Shown here one piece after another: positions 11,194 through 22,302 of a DNA stretch of 64,000 bases. A program made the position numbers and the translations under genes. Where the stretch lies: positions 1,612,001 to 1,676,000 of the forward strand of contig BSBN01001483.1 of NCBI GenBank assembly GCA_027924645.1, given 5' to 3'. Numbering within the stretch: position 1 is the stretch's first letter; every line of letters starts with the position of its first letter. Under the pieces are notes generated by a model that was not told where the DNA came from, did no database searches, and saw only the letters and a program-made list of their open reading frames with translations. Origin of the DNA: Cunninghamia lanceolata (lineage: Eukaryota > Streptophyta > Pinopsida > Cupressales > Cupressaceae).

Positions 11194-11845
11194 GCGGCTT
11201 CTACGAGAGTTTCTTTAAAGTTTCTTTGTGTGTTTCAAGAGGGCACGGAGCCCGCCATGTGTTAACCTCCGCCAAGCTTCCGTTGGAGTTTCTTAGGAGA
11301 GTCCCTAATGTTTCAAGGGTGCTGCGGCGGCCGCCACATGGTGGCTCCCGCGTGAGGTTCCCGGTAGAAGGCTCTCGGCGGGGAAGGTAAGTGAAACGAC
11401 CCAACGTTGGAAACTTTAAGTGTCTACGTGGCATGTTTTGGTTATTTGGCGACTTTTCATCAATTTTTGGGGCCGTTGATGTTAGCGAAGGGTTTTTGAT
11501 CAACAGCTATCTTTCAATTTTGATGCAACGATGGGTTTCTTCGCATCTACAGCTGCGTTTGGGCAGGAAATCTTCAAAAACTTGCTGCAACTGCATTTCC
11601 AGAGGCTGTGGGTAGCTGAAACTTTAATGGCACATTATGCAGGAAGGCATGGGTCGAGTTGACAGGCTCAACCACCTGAATTGATGATGCATGTCCCTGC
11701 GCAGCGGCCCAGATCCCGATCTCACCTACTCTGTCCTTTGTTTTTGGCTGTTGCATTTATTTTGAGTGCCATTTTTTCTGATACTGTGTAGCTGGCGGGA
11801 TTTTTGGCCTCCCTTGTAATTAATTCTTTCAGTGCATAGTTTTGC

Positions 11846-11852
11846 TATAAAG
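11846..11852 (+). promoter_or_regulatory. TATA box of Tat A LTR
   Basis: TATAAAG lies in an AT-rich turn just after the GC-rich U3 repeats, and is conserved in the 3' LTR at 21355. Tat B has TATAAAAG at the equivalent place (55457). It is the best candidate core promoter for the element transcript. Confidence 0.6.
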
Positions 11853-12794
11853 AGTAGATGATGCTACTCAATTAAAGGTTGTTGAAAATTGGACATTTTG
11901 GCTCTGTAATGAAATACATCTGGTTTTGGTTGCCCTGTGCAGAGGATCTTGTGAGTTTATGAGTCTCATGTTTTATGTATTGTGCATAGACTTACTAGTT
12001 TCATTGTTGTTTTAGATGAATAATGCTATACTGCATGTGTTTTGTTATCTGTCTCCTGTATTGAATATATTCTTCTTTTGAATCTAGATATCTAAGGGGT
12101 GTCTTGGGTTCTAGGATATAGGTTTACTGTATTGAATGCTTGATCTCTTAACTTCTGCTCAAGGGGTAGATTAAAGTGTTTTTAGATTGAAGTGTTGAGA
12201 AGAATATATTGCAGTAAGGATATCATAAGTAGAGATAACTTGATACTCTGTTCTGGGATATATCTGTAAGGCTGATATCACACAAATCCCCTTGAAATCT
12301 AGTTTTAGTATGTTTATGTTGAACATTTAAATGTGTATGTCTATGACTCCAAGCCCTGGATAGGCACCAATCTAGCTCTGTGTTGAGGTTATACACCAGG
12401 TCCATCTTTGCATCCAAACACATAAAATAAAAATCAAACTCCAAAACAACCATTAAGACAGTAGAATTAGTTTTAGGATCCCAAGTCCTCTGTCTACAAC
12501 TGAAAATAGGCCCAAAGCTAGCCCCTTTGCTCTTATCTTACAGTTTTGGTCTACCTACAGGAGGACTTATCTGCTTCATGTCAGCATCCCAGCGTTTGTA
12601 TGCATATTCTCATGGATGTTGAATAGAGAATACCCCCCTAGGTTTTGCAGAGCCTGAAGAAGAAGAGGAGATAAAAATAGAGTCTATCTCCTATATTGTT
12701 GGCCCCTGGCCCAGAGATCCTATTGATCATTGATGGCTACCTTGTAGGGAAATCTGGGAGTAAGCATCCAATTTGGGAAAAAACCAACAGAAAT

Positions 12795-12812
12795 TGGCGA
12801 CTCCGCTGGGGA
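12795..12812 (+). promoter_or_regulatory. Primer binding site of Tat A
   Basis: TGGCGACTCCGCTGGGGA starts five bases after the end of the 5' LTR, the usual position for a tRNA primer site. It begins TGG, complementary to a tRNA CCA end. Ogre/Tat elements are reported to use tRNA-Arg; I could not check the pairing here. Tat B has the same site with one base difference at 56410. Confidence 0.75.
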
Positions 12813-12906
12813 CTTGTGAAAGAACCCTGTTTTTTAAAAGAAAACAGTTCCTAGTAATAGGTGGCGACTCCGAACCAATCTCCCAACCGGTAAAGTAAAA
12901 ATTTGT

Positions 12907-14409
12907 ATGCAAGGGAGAAAATCCCAGCGTAATACTCTATTTGAAGAGTTACCCATAAAAATGATGTATAGAAAAAAGGGGGCTATTCGAGCCAGTCAAG
13001 ATGGTTCTCCTAGCCCCAAGAAAAATGATTTTATTCAGGATAATCCAGGATCCTCAGAGAAGACAGTACCTTATTTTTCAAACACTGAGGCTGAAATCTG
13101 GAGTGTGTATGAAAGGCAGCAAAGTAATGGTTTGAGAATAAGGTCAGAGGTGTTTCAAGAATGTCCTTTTCATGATTCTCCTGACAGATTTGAAGAGGCT
13201 GAATCCCTAAGGGATGATGATAATGATGATCAGAATATGATAAAACCATCCTCTTCTATGCCTAGAGAGGAAGAACTAGCTGATGAAATTAAGAGCTTAA
13301 GGGCTGAGTTGGAATATCTGCAAGCAGTAAAAATTAGAGATGATATGAGACAGAAAGTGCAAGCTTTGAGAGTTGCTCAAAATGATTCAATTCCTACCCT
13401 CCAAAATGCAAATATGTAGAGAAATCAACAAAGAAATGAGGTACAGTATCATCAGAATAATGATCAAAGACAAAATGTAGACAATGCCAGAGTACCATTA
13501 AATAATGTGAGATATCAAAATGTAAATAGAAATGCAAATGCTAATCAGTTTGAAAGGCACCCAATGTAGTTGAACAGATTCAGACAACTTGTTTTTGATG
13601 GCATTCCTGGTTATCCAAACCCTGTTGACAAACATGTGAGGCTGCAAGTGCCTAAATTATCAGGAAACAATACTGTCTCAGGAGAAGACCATTTAAAAGC
13701 TTTTCAGAATACCATGGACAACTTTGAGGTTGAGCATGAGGATGTCTTCATGAAATCATTTATGCAATCCTTAGTTGATGAAGCCAAGGAATGGTATAAA
13801 GGTCTACCTGACAGAAGCATTTCATCATGGGATGATTTCAAAATGATGTTTAAGGAGCAATATGGTGACAAAACTGACCCTAGCTTTCTTGTAAATGAGT
13901 TCACTAGTATCACTAAAGGGTCAAATGAGCAGGTTGCAGATTTTAATGCAAGATTTACTAAAATATTGAACAAATTGCCACATCACATGAGGCCAAATGA
14001 ACCAATGTGCATAATATTATATATTAATGCTTTTGATGCCAAAACAGCATATGGGCTAAGAGATAAGGGTCCTGCTACTCTCAAGGATGCTTTCAAGATA
14101 GCAATAAATATTGAGAATAACAGGAAAGCATCAGGCAAGACAAACAGAAGGGATGATGTGAAAATTCTGCAGAATCCAAACAAACCTCAAAACACTCAAG
14201 GTAGTACATCTGCCCCTGAAGATAAAATAGACAAATTGGCAAATGTTGTTAAGGATCTAAGCTATAGGCTAGCTAGGAGTGAAAAAGGAATAGCTCCTGA
14301 TAGGCAAGCTTACCAAAGACAGGAAAAGAGATCATCATTGCATGATATGCCATATAATACCAATTGGCATAATGTTAGACCTGTATTGCCACATAACAAC
14401 ACAAATTAG
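12907..14409 (+). pseudogene. Tat A Gag
   Basis: A capsid protein reading starts at ATG 12907. It has a charged N-terminal region with a predicted coiled-coil stretch near 13262-13380 ('EEELADEIKSLRAELEYLQ'). The Retrotrans_gag core lies at about 13620-14140, with 'KAFQNTMDNFEVEHEDVFM', 'EAKEWYKGLPDRSI' and 'DFNARFTKILNKLP'. In-frame TAG codons at 13417, 13567 and 14407 interrupt it. Tat B has glutamine codons at all three places. Gag forms the virus-like particle and packages RNA. A nearly collinear copy at 56535 supports the start and frame. Confidence 0.88.
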
Positions 14410-14442
14410 AGAGCTCAACATACCAAGGAAACTCCTGATCCT

Positions 14443-15150
14443 TTGAAGAAGGCTGTTAATATTGTTAATGATACTCCATGGTGTTTAATATGCCAGATGC
14501 CTCATTCACAGTCACAATGTATGATTGCTCAGTCTCTATATAACAATGACATGGCCTGCGATGAGTGCAATGAGCCTCATTGCATGGAAGATGATAATGT
14601 CAACATGTTGTCTACAAATAGAGAATACTCTTTTCATGATGCTGATGCAAATGCAAATGATGAAACTCAAGGCTGCCAACAGTTCCCATATGATGAAGAT
14701 GATGAAGACAACTATGCCTATGCTCAGGATTCACACAGTTTTCTAAATAACTTGAGGAGGCCTTCTGATGAAGAAATTAGGGCCTTCACAGCTGCAGCAG
14801 TTGCTCAAGTCAAGAGCAACTACAACCTAAGAGGTAAAGCTCAAGTAAGCAGCCCACATCAGCTAGAAGGCATTTCTGCAAATCAGCCAGTACATAGTCA
14901 TAAAGGAACTGAGACACAAAAGAAGCAATGGAGCAATAATAGGCAAAATTTTAAGCAAAAAATAGGTTATGATCCTCAAGGACCAGAAAATAGAGTTCCC
15001 CAGGTTGAAGATCAAAATAAGAATTTTCAGAACAAGGATGACAGTCAGAAAGCCATAAAAACTAAAGCTGGATTATCTCAGGATAGAGGTAAAACTGTGG
15101 ATCAGGCTACAACTGTTATTCAAAATTATGCTCCATTTGACATCACTTAG
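14443..15150 (+). pseudogene. Tat A Gag-Pol linker with two Cys/His clusters
   Basis: The reading continues Gag in the same frame. It contains C-X2-C-X3-H-X4-C (about 14482-14520), one residue shorter than a standard CCHC knuckle, and a second C-X2-C-X3-H-C cluster (about 14555-14583). A very acidic Asp/Glu/Tyr-rich stretch follows (14690-14740), then a conserved 'RRPSDEEIRAFTAAAVAQVKS' like block. The first cluster probably serves as the nucleocapsid zinc knuckle; the role of the second is unknown. It ends at TAG 15148, a Gln codon in Tat B. Both clusters are conserved in Tat B. Confidence 0.7.
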
Positions 15151-15153
15151 GTC

Positions 15154-15850
15154 TTGTCTCAAATAAAAGTCTCTGTTCCATTAATGGAGCTGATGAAAGT
15201 TGAAGAATTCAGAAATAAGACTGTATCCTTGATTTCAAGAGTACCATGTCAAGCCAAGCAGAATATTAAGACTCAGGATAAGAAGCAAACTATGTGTATT
15301 GAAGAGGATGAGATTCCTGAGGTATATCTAGGGATGACCATGACAAAATGCCCTTCACAAGTGGAGCCATTTTATGTATCCTTGGTTATAAGTGGAAAAG
15401 TAATTAGAAATTGTATGCTTGATTTTGGAGCATCTACAAATATCATGCCTTTAGCCATTATGCAGCAAGCTGGATTAAAAATAGACAAGGCATGTGGGAA
15501 ATGCTATGCAATGGATGTTAGAGAGGTACCTGTTATTGGAATCATGAAGGATGTTGATTTTAGATTGGCAGTATATCCTGAAAAAATCTATAAAATGAAC
15601 ATAATAGTTGTTGATATCAAGCCACAATATGGCATGTTGCTGTCAAGAAGATGGGCAGCACTGATTGGTGGAAGTATGCAACTGGACCTGTCATATGCTA
15701 TGATCCCAATGAATGGTAGGGATGTCAAGTTGATTAGAGAAGAAAGATCATCAGAGATAGTGGAGGATCAAGAATCAGAGGAGCATATATGTTTTGTGGA
15801 CACTGACTGTGAAAATTTCAGAGTTGTCTCAGATGATAAGCAAGATAAAA
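15154..15850 (+). pseudogene. Tat A aspartic protease
   Basis: A retropepsin-like domain processes the polyprotein. The active-site region 'NCMLDFGASTNIMP' lies at about 15409-15450. The expected Asp-Ser-Gly reads Asp-Phe-Gly here, whereas Tat B keeps Asp-Ser-Gly, so the Phe is a copy-specific mutation likely to inactivate the enzyme. Downstream 'PVIGIMKDVDFRL' and 'YGMLLSRRWAALIGG' match the C-terminal part of Athila/Tat proteases. The reading runs in frame into the upstream RNase H domain. Confidence 0.85.
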
Positions 15851-15879
15851 GAGAAAAATTTTGCATTCAAGAGTTGGAC

Positions 15880-16300
15880 CAGCAAGGTCTTTGGACCATG
15901 TATTTTGATGGAGCTTGTTCAAAAGAAGGTTCTGGTGCTGGAATTATTTTTTTGACTCCAACTGGTAAGCTTCTCCAATTTTCTTTCTTGTTGAGGTTTG
16001 CCTGTACAAATAATATTGCAGAGTATGAGGCTTTGTTATTAGAGTTAAATGTTGCTTTGAAACATGGAATTAAGATGCTCAAAGTGTTTGGTGATTTAGA
16101 GCTTATTGTGTCCCAAATTAGAGATAAGTATGCATAAAAAAAAAGTTGAAACAATATAAGCATGTTGTTTGGGATACAATTGAATTGTTTAATGTCTTTT
16201 CAATAAATTGGATAGAAAGATCAAAAAATGTCAGAGCAGATTTTCTAGCCAATGTAGCCATAAGGCCAGATGATATAACTTTGTCAGATGTTACAAATGT
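15880..16300 (+). pseudogene. Tat A upstream RNase H (archaeal-like type), before RT
   Basis: The domain reads 'WTMYFDGACSKEGSGAGI', 'NNIAEYEALLLELN', 'KVFGDLELIVSQI' and, after the break at 16135-16145, 'WIERSKNVRADFLANVA'. These supply the four acidic positions of an active RNase HI fold (D in YFDGA, E in AEYEAL, D in FGDLEL, D in RADFLAN). The family resembles the archaeal-type RNase H known from Tat elements. There I know it after RT and its own RNase H, before integrase; here it lies between protease and RT. A TAA at 16135 next to an A-run, plus a frame change, breaks this copy. Tat B reads through the same place. Confidence 0.85.
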
Positions 16301-16349
16301 TGAAGTCAAGCTTAGGCCTGCAGTGCCAGATAATGTGTGCAGCTAGCAA

Positions 16350-17990
16350 GTGTTTGATGATGATAAGGATTTACTGAGATTTCTGCATTGTATTGATGAA
16401 TATGAGAACCAAGAAATGGATTTTCAGAACTTTGTGGAAGTTGTAGATGGAAAAGAAACGCTTTTAGGGAAGGAACTAATTCAACTCAAGACAAACAAAA
16501 TCCCTAGAGGGCTGGTAGCTTTAGAGAGAGCTTTTGACAATAGGGACCGATTTGTTACAAAAGCATCTCCAACAAACAAGAATGACTTGGAGGACATAAA
16601 CTTGGGAACATCTCATGCTCCCAAAAAGGTATACATTGGCAAACAGCTCAAACCACACATCAGGAGCATGCTGATTGCATTGCTGAAAAGGTATAAGCAT
16701 GTTTTTGCTTGGTCATATGAGGACTTGAAAGCCTATAAAGAGGATTTATTTCAGCATGAAATCCCTTTGAAGCCTGGAGCTAAACCATTTAGACAAAAAC
16801 AGAGACCTATTGACCCAACCTTAGCTCCAAAAATGCAAGAAGAACTTATAAAACTTAGGGAGGCTGGAATAATCATGCCTATCAGACATTCAACTTGGGT
16901 GTCTAACCTTGTCCTAGTCAGAATAAAGAATGGTGATATAAGGTTGTGTGTGGACTTTAGAAACCTAAATGTATCTTCTTTGAAGGATAACTATCCATTG
17001 CCAAATATGGAGGCCATGTTGCAAAAAGTGACTGGTTGTGAACTTTTATCTATGATAGATGGTTTTTTAGGGTACAATCAAGTGAAAGTAAAAGAATCAG
17101 AACAATTTAAGACTGCTTTCACTACTCCATGGGGAACCTATGTATATGTAAGGATGCCATTTGGACTAACAAATGCAGGTACTACATTACAAAGAGCAAT
17201 GGATGTTGCTTTTGCAGGATTGATTGACTCAATCTTGGTTGTTTATCAGGATGATTTGACTACCTTTTCAAAAAAAGAAGAGCAGCATTGTATGCACTTG
17301 GAGCAGATTTTCATTAGAGCACTAGAATATGGTATCTCACTCAACCCAAAGAAATGTGCTTTTGGGGTTGTGGAAGGAAAATTGCTTGGACACATTGTTT
17401 CCAAGGATGGAGTTAGGATTGATCCTGAAAGGGTGGCTGCAATTGACAAAATTCAGATCCCTAAAACAATAAAAGGTGTTCAGTCCTTCTTTGGACAAAT
17501 TAACTTTGTTAGGAGATTTGTTCCTAACTTTGCAGAGACCACAAAAGAAATTTCCAAGATGTTGAAGAAAGGTGCAACTGTCAAATGGGAGGATGAAGCA
17601 ACTGAATCATTCCAAAACATCAAGGAAGCAATCAAGATGGCTCCTGTGCTAAAGTCTCCTGATTTTTCTAAGCCATTTCAGTTATTCGCATTTGCTTCTT
17701 TCCATACTATTGCTGCATGCTTACTACAAAAAAATGATGATGGATTTAAGCAACCTATTGCCTTCTTTAGTAGATCATTGCAGGCTATTGAATTAAAGTA
17801 TGACATTATAGAGAAACAGGCATATGCACTGGTTAGAGCAGTCAAGAGCTTCAGGCCTTATTTGGTAGGCTCACAAATAATTGCATATGTACCTCATGCA
17901 ACAGTTAAAGATATATTTGCTCAACAGGAGGTAACTGGAAGGAGATGCAGATGGATAAATAAGTTGCAGGAGTTCAACATAGAGATATAG
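16350..17990 (+). pseudogene. Tat A reverse transcriptase plus degenerate RNase H
   Basis: The reverse transcriptase spans about 16620-17640. It has 'RLCVDFRNLN', 'FLGYNQVKVKESE', 'MPFGLTNAGTT' and the catalytic 'YQDDL' box, followed by the thumb region ending 'INFVRRFVPNF'. From 17640 an RNase H fold follows. Where Ty3/gypsy RNase H has TDAS, E in EKE-LA and TDH, this copy has 'FASFHT', 'EKQAYALV' and 'YVPHA'. All three acidic positions are replaced, as in Tat B. The enzyme would copy RNA into DNA, with RNA removal presumably moved to the upstream RNase H. The ORF ends at TAG 17988, a Gln codon in Tat B. An upstream TAG at 16344 replaces a Trp codon. Confidence 0.9.
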
Positions 17991-18245
17991 ATCACAAAAT
18001 TGGTAAGAGGACAAGGGTTAACAAAGCTAATGACACAATCAAATCTAGAGGCATGCTAAGTCAATGCAGTCCAGAATGAGAATGTCAATGTATCAAAATC
18101 TGAATGGTATAAGGACATCATATATTACTTGCAGAATCTGAATTGTCCTTCCCATTTCAGTGACAATAAAAAAAGGACCTTAAAACTACATGCAATTAGG
18201 TATGTTATTGTTCAAGGTGAGCTGTACTAGAAGAACCCTGATGGT

Positions 18246-19292
18246 GTGTTGCTAAGATGTGTGGATGAAGATGAAGCTAACAATGTTTTGAATGACATGC
18301 ATAAAGGATTGTGTGGTGGACATTATACTACCCAAACAACAGCTCATAAGATCCTTAGGGCAGGATATTGGTGGCCCACTGTCTTTTCAGATGCGCAAAA
18401 GCTGGTAAGGAAATGTGACCCTTGCCAGAGGTTCTCAGGAAAGTTGAGATATGAAGGTGAACTACCCCTCAAGACTATAACTGTGAAAGCTCCATTTCAG
18501 CAATGGGGAATTGACTTCATAGGGGAAATTTCAGAGAAGTCTAGTGGAGGACATAGTTGGATTTTGGTTGCTACTGACTACTTCACTAAATGGATTGAGG
18601 CTATCCCTACTAAAAAGGCTACAAGTAAGGTGGTGATGGATTTTATCTTGGAGAATATTATTATCAGGTTTGGGGTACCAGTCAAGTTGATCATAGATAA
18701 TGCAATGTGCTTTAGATCAGGTGAATTTGTTGATTTTTGCAATAAATATGGAGTTGACTTGTCTCACACATCACCATACCACCCACAAGGAAATGGTCAA
18801 GCAGAGTCAAGCAACAAAAACCTAATGAAAATCATCAAGAGGATAATGGATAAAATTGAGAAATCCTGGGATTCAAAACTAAAGTTGGCATTATGGGCTA
18901 ATAGGGTGACAGTGAAAAAAGCCACTGGAAGGTCACCTTATGAATTAGTGTATGGTACAACAACTAGATTGCCTGTGAATAACCTCCTGCCAGTTTACAA
19001 GTTCATACAAGAGAATGATGGGGAGGTTAATGATTCAATGACTGAAAGGATCAATCAGCTAGTTGAGCTAAATGAAATCATAGCAGAGGCACAAAAAATA
19101 AACATCAAGAAACAGCAAAAGGTGAAGTACCTATTTGATAAAAGGGTTATAGAGAGAGGTTTTTAGATAAGTGATATGGTCCTTATGTGGAATGCAAGGA
19201 ACCAGGATAGGGGTAAACATGGCAAGTTTGAACCCTTGTGGATAGGCCCATACCAAATTAGCAATGTCTATGGAGGAGACTCCAAACCCTAA
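18246..19292 (+). pseudogene. Tat A integrase
   Basis: The integrase has an H2C2 zinc finger ('GGHYTTQTTAHKILRAGYWWP' to 'KCDPCQR', 18318-18430). The D,D-35-E core has 'QQWGIDFIGEI', 'LIIDNAMCFRSG' and 'YHPQGNGQAESSNK'. A C-terminal part ends in 'VLMWNARNQ'. It joins element DNA to the chromosome. Breaks are TAA 18057 and TAG 18228 in the linker from RT, and TAG 19164 (also present in Tat B). About 10 bp are missing near 19280 relative to Tat B, leading to an early TAA at 19290. No chromodomain is seen. Confidence 0.9.
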
Positions 19293-19508
19293 GCGGTGAA
19301 TTAATGGAATTGCCAGTGCACAGCAAATTCCTTAAAGCCTTTTTCACATAAATGAGTAACTCGTGTGCACAATGTAAAATAGTTGTAAATATTTTGTACA
19401 TACCTTGTATAGCCGGTCATGTTTTGAATTTTGGGTTTTGTCTGGTCTGCCCGGAGTTGTCTGGTCCTCGCTGCAGTCTTGCGCCTGCACATCCCCAATT
19501 GGAGCCTA

Positions 19509-22297
19509 TGTTGGTAATTATTTATGTCTAGGGTTTTAAACTTGAATGTTTGCTATTTTTCTCCTTCAAACCTTGAAATTTCTGAGTTGCGGGATCTTGT
19601 TTTGTTGCTGAAATCTCTATCAGCCCCTGGAAATGTTAAAAATCTGAGTTTCATGCATTTAGGAATGCATTTCGAGCCACAGTTTCCAGACCCTAAATGT
19701 TTCTAAGTGTGGCAGTGAGGGTCAAAAATGTGCAAGTGCCATGGGACCGCTAAGTTTAAGCCCCGGTTTAAATCTGCGCCTTTGCTTTCCGTGGAAGCCG
19801 CCACGTGTCAGCTTCCGATAGAGTTCCGCTAAAGTTTCAATAGAGTTTCTTTAAAGTTTCTAAGAGTGGCGCGAAAGGCACCACGTGGAGGCATCCGCCA
19901 ATGTTTCTAAAAGGTTTCTATGCAGGGGCGGAGGGTGCCATGTGTCCCTTATGGTTGCTACGGAAGCCGACAGATGTCAGCTTCTGAAATAGTTTCTGCA
20001 TGTTTCAAAGTGTGGCGCAGACATGGTGGGTCCCATTAGAGTTTCTAAGCTGCTGCAGATGTTGCCAGATGGCGGCCTCTACCGAAGTGTTTCTAAAAGT
20101 TTCACAATTTCTGCCATAGTTTCCGATAGACCCTTAAAGCAACTAAAGGTAGCACGGACGGTGACAAGTGGCAGCCTCCGCTTTTGTTTCAGGAAAGTTT
20201 CATAAAAGTTTCTAAGTTGCTGCGGACGCTGACAAGTGTCAGCTTCAGTGTAAGTTTCTTTTTTGTTTCCCGCGGTGCAAAGTATTGAATGGTGGTGGGT
20301 CTCGTTGATGATTCCCAGATGCACGGAAAGTGCCAAGTGTTGAGCAGCGGGGGCAGTTTCTTAATGTTGCAATAGGTGCGTGGAATGCGCCATCTGTCCC
20401 TTATGGTTGCTGTGGAGCGTGACAAGTGTCAGCTTCCACATGCTGTTTCTTTTTTGTTTCAAACATTGAATGAAACACTGAGGTGGGCCCCAGCGTATGT
20501 ATCAAATGTATCAAAATGTGACGCGTGGCGGAGGGTCCTGGGACTTATGGCCTCTTTCTCTATAGTTTCTATATGTTTCAAAGATAACGTGGAACTTGCC
20601 ACGTGTTGGTTTCCGCCTGAGTTTCAAAGTGGCCCCTTAAAAGTTTCTGAGTGTTTCGAGGAGGGGTCTTTATGTTTCAAGTGACCGCGGAAGGCGCCAC
20701 GTGGCGGCTTCTGCGGGAGCTTCTTTAAAGTTTCTTTGTGTGTTTCAAGAGGGCGCGGAGCCTGCCATGTGTCAACCTCCGCCAAGCTTCCGTTGGAGTT
20801 TCTTAGGAGAGTCCCTAATGTTTCAGGGGTGCTGCGGTGGCCGCCATGTGGTGGCTCCCGCGTGAGGTTCCCGGCAGAAGATTCTCGGTGGGGAAGGTAA
20901 GTGAAACGACCAAGTGTTGGAAACTTTAAGTGTCTACATGGCACGTTTTGGTTATTTGGTGACTTTTCATCAATTTTTGGGGCCGTTGATGTTAGCGAAG
21001 GGTTTTTGATCAACGGCTATCTTTTAATTTTGATGCAACGATGGGTTTCTTCGCATCTGCGGCCGCGTTTGGGTGGGAAATCTTCAGAAACTTGTTGCGG
21101 CTGCATTTCCAAACGCTGTGGGTAGCTGAAACTTTAATGGCACATTATGCAGAAAGGCATGGGTCGAGTTGACAGGCTCAACCACCTAAATTGATGATGC
21201 ATGTCCCTGCGCAGCGGCCCAGATCCCGATCTCACCTGCTCTGTCCTTTGTTTCTGGCTGTTGCATTTATTTTGAGCGCCATTTTTTTGATACTGTGTAT
21301 CTGGCGGGATTTTTGGCCTCCCTTGTAATTAATTCTTTCAGTGCATAGTTTTGCTATAAAGAGCAGATGATGCTACTCAATTAAAGGTTGTTGAAAATTG
21401 GACATTTTGGCTCTGTAATGAAATACCTTTGGTTTTGGTTGCCCTGTGCAGAGGATCTTGTGAGTTTATGAGTCTCGTGTTTTATGTATTGTGCATAGAC
21501 TTACTAGTTTCATTGTTGTTTTAGATGAATAATGCTATACTGCATGTGTTTTGTTATCTGTCCCCTGTATTGAATATATTCTTCTTTTGAATCTGGATAT
21601 CTAAGGGGTGTCTTGGGTTCTAGGATATAGGTTTACTGTATTGAATGCTTGATCTCTTAACTTCTGCTCAAGGGGTAGATTAAAGTGTTTTTAGATTGAA
21701 GTGTTGAGAAGAATATATTGCAGTAAGGATATCATAAGTAGAGATAACTTGATACTCTGTTCTGAGATATATATGTAAGGCAGATGTCACACAAATCCCC
21801 TTGAAATCCAGTTTTAGTATGTTTATGCTGAACATTTACATGTGTATGTCTATGACTCCAAGCCCTGGATAGGCACCAATCTAGCTCTGTGTTGAGGTTA
21901 TACACCAGGTCCAGCTTTGCATCCAAACACATAAAATCAAAATCAAACTCCAAAACAACCATTAGGACAGTTGAATTAGTTTTAGGATCCCAAGTCCTCT
22001 GTCTACAACTGAAAATAGGCCCAAAGCTAGCCCCTTTGCTCTTATCTTACAGTTTTGGTCTACCTACAGGAGGACTTATCTGCTTCATGTCAGCATCCCA
22101 GCCTTTGTATGCATATTCTCATAGATGTTGAATAGGGAATACCCCCTAGGTTTTGCAGACCCTGAAGAAGAAGAGGAGATAAAAATAGAGTCTATCTCCT
22201 ATACTGTTGGCCCCTGGCCCAGAGATCCTGTTGATCATTGATGGCTACCTTGTAGGGAAATCTGGGAGTAAGCATCCAGTCTGGGAAAAAACCAACA
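19509..22297 (+). repeat. 3' LTR of Tat element A
   Basis: A 2,789-bp copy of the 5' LTR with the same termini, followed by the ATGTG duplication at 22298. TATA box at 21355. The first 220 bp differ from the 5' LTR at 7 sites, all transitions. Confidence 0.93.
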
Positions 22298-22302
22298 ATG
22301 TG

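Larger units (their letters stand above)
9999..12789 (+). repeat. 5' LTR of Tat element A
   Basis: The LTR starts TGTTGGTAATTA and ends GGAAAAAACCAACA. It is matched by 19509-22297. The 10.2-11.4 kb portion is GC-rich and built from degenerate units mixing GTTTCT/AGTTTC runs with copies of a 'GCGGAAGC...TGTCAGCTTCCG' motif. A TATA box sits at 11846 and the distal part is AT-richer, so U3 ends near 11.88 kb. Confidence 0.93.
9999..22297 (+). mobile_element. Tat-group Ty3/gypsy retrotransposon A (complete, decayed)
   Basis: The element is 12.3 kb with two LTRs of 2,791 and 2,789 bp. Ends are TGTTGG...ACCAACA and both flanks carry ATGTG (9994-9998, 22298-22302). Internal order is PBS, gag, a Cys-rich linker, protease, an extra RNase H, reverse transcriptase, a degenerate RNase H, and integrase with an H2C2 finger. 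Gag to the upstream RNase H is in one frame. A frameshift near 16140 puts RT and integrase in another. Interruptions are 8 TAG and 2 TAA, with no TGA. Over the first 220 bp the two LTRs show 7 differences, all transitions, so insertion is not recent. No clear polypurine tract stands out before the 3' LTR. Confidence 0.93.

Noticed and set aside
10014..11615. Short open frames in Tat A LTRs, repeated at 19524-21125
   Set aside because: Duplicated only because the LTR is; frames differ between copies and have no domains.
19260..19508. Env-like gene after Tat A integrase
   Set aside because: Only about 220 bp remain before the LTR, with no open frame or membrane segment.
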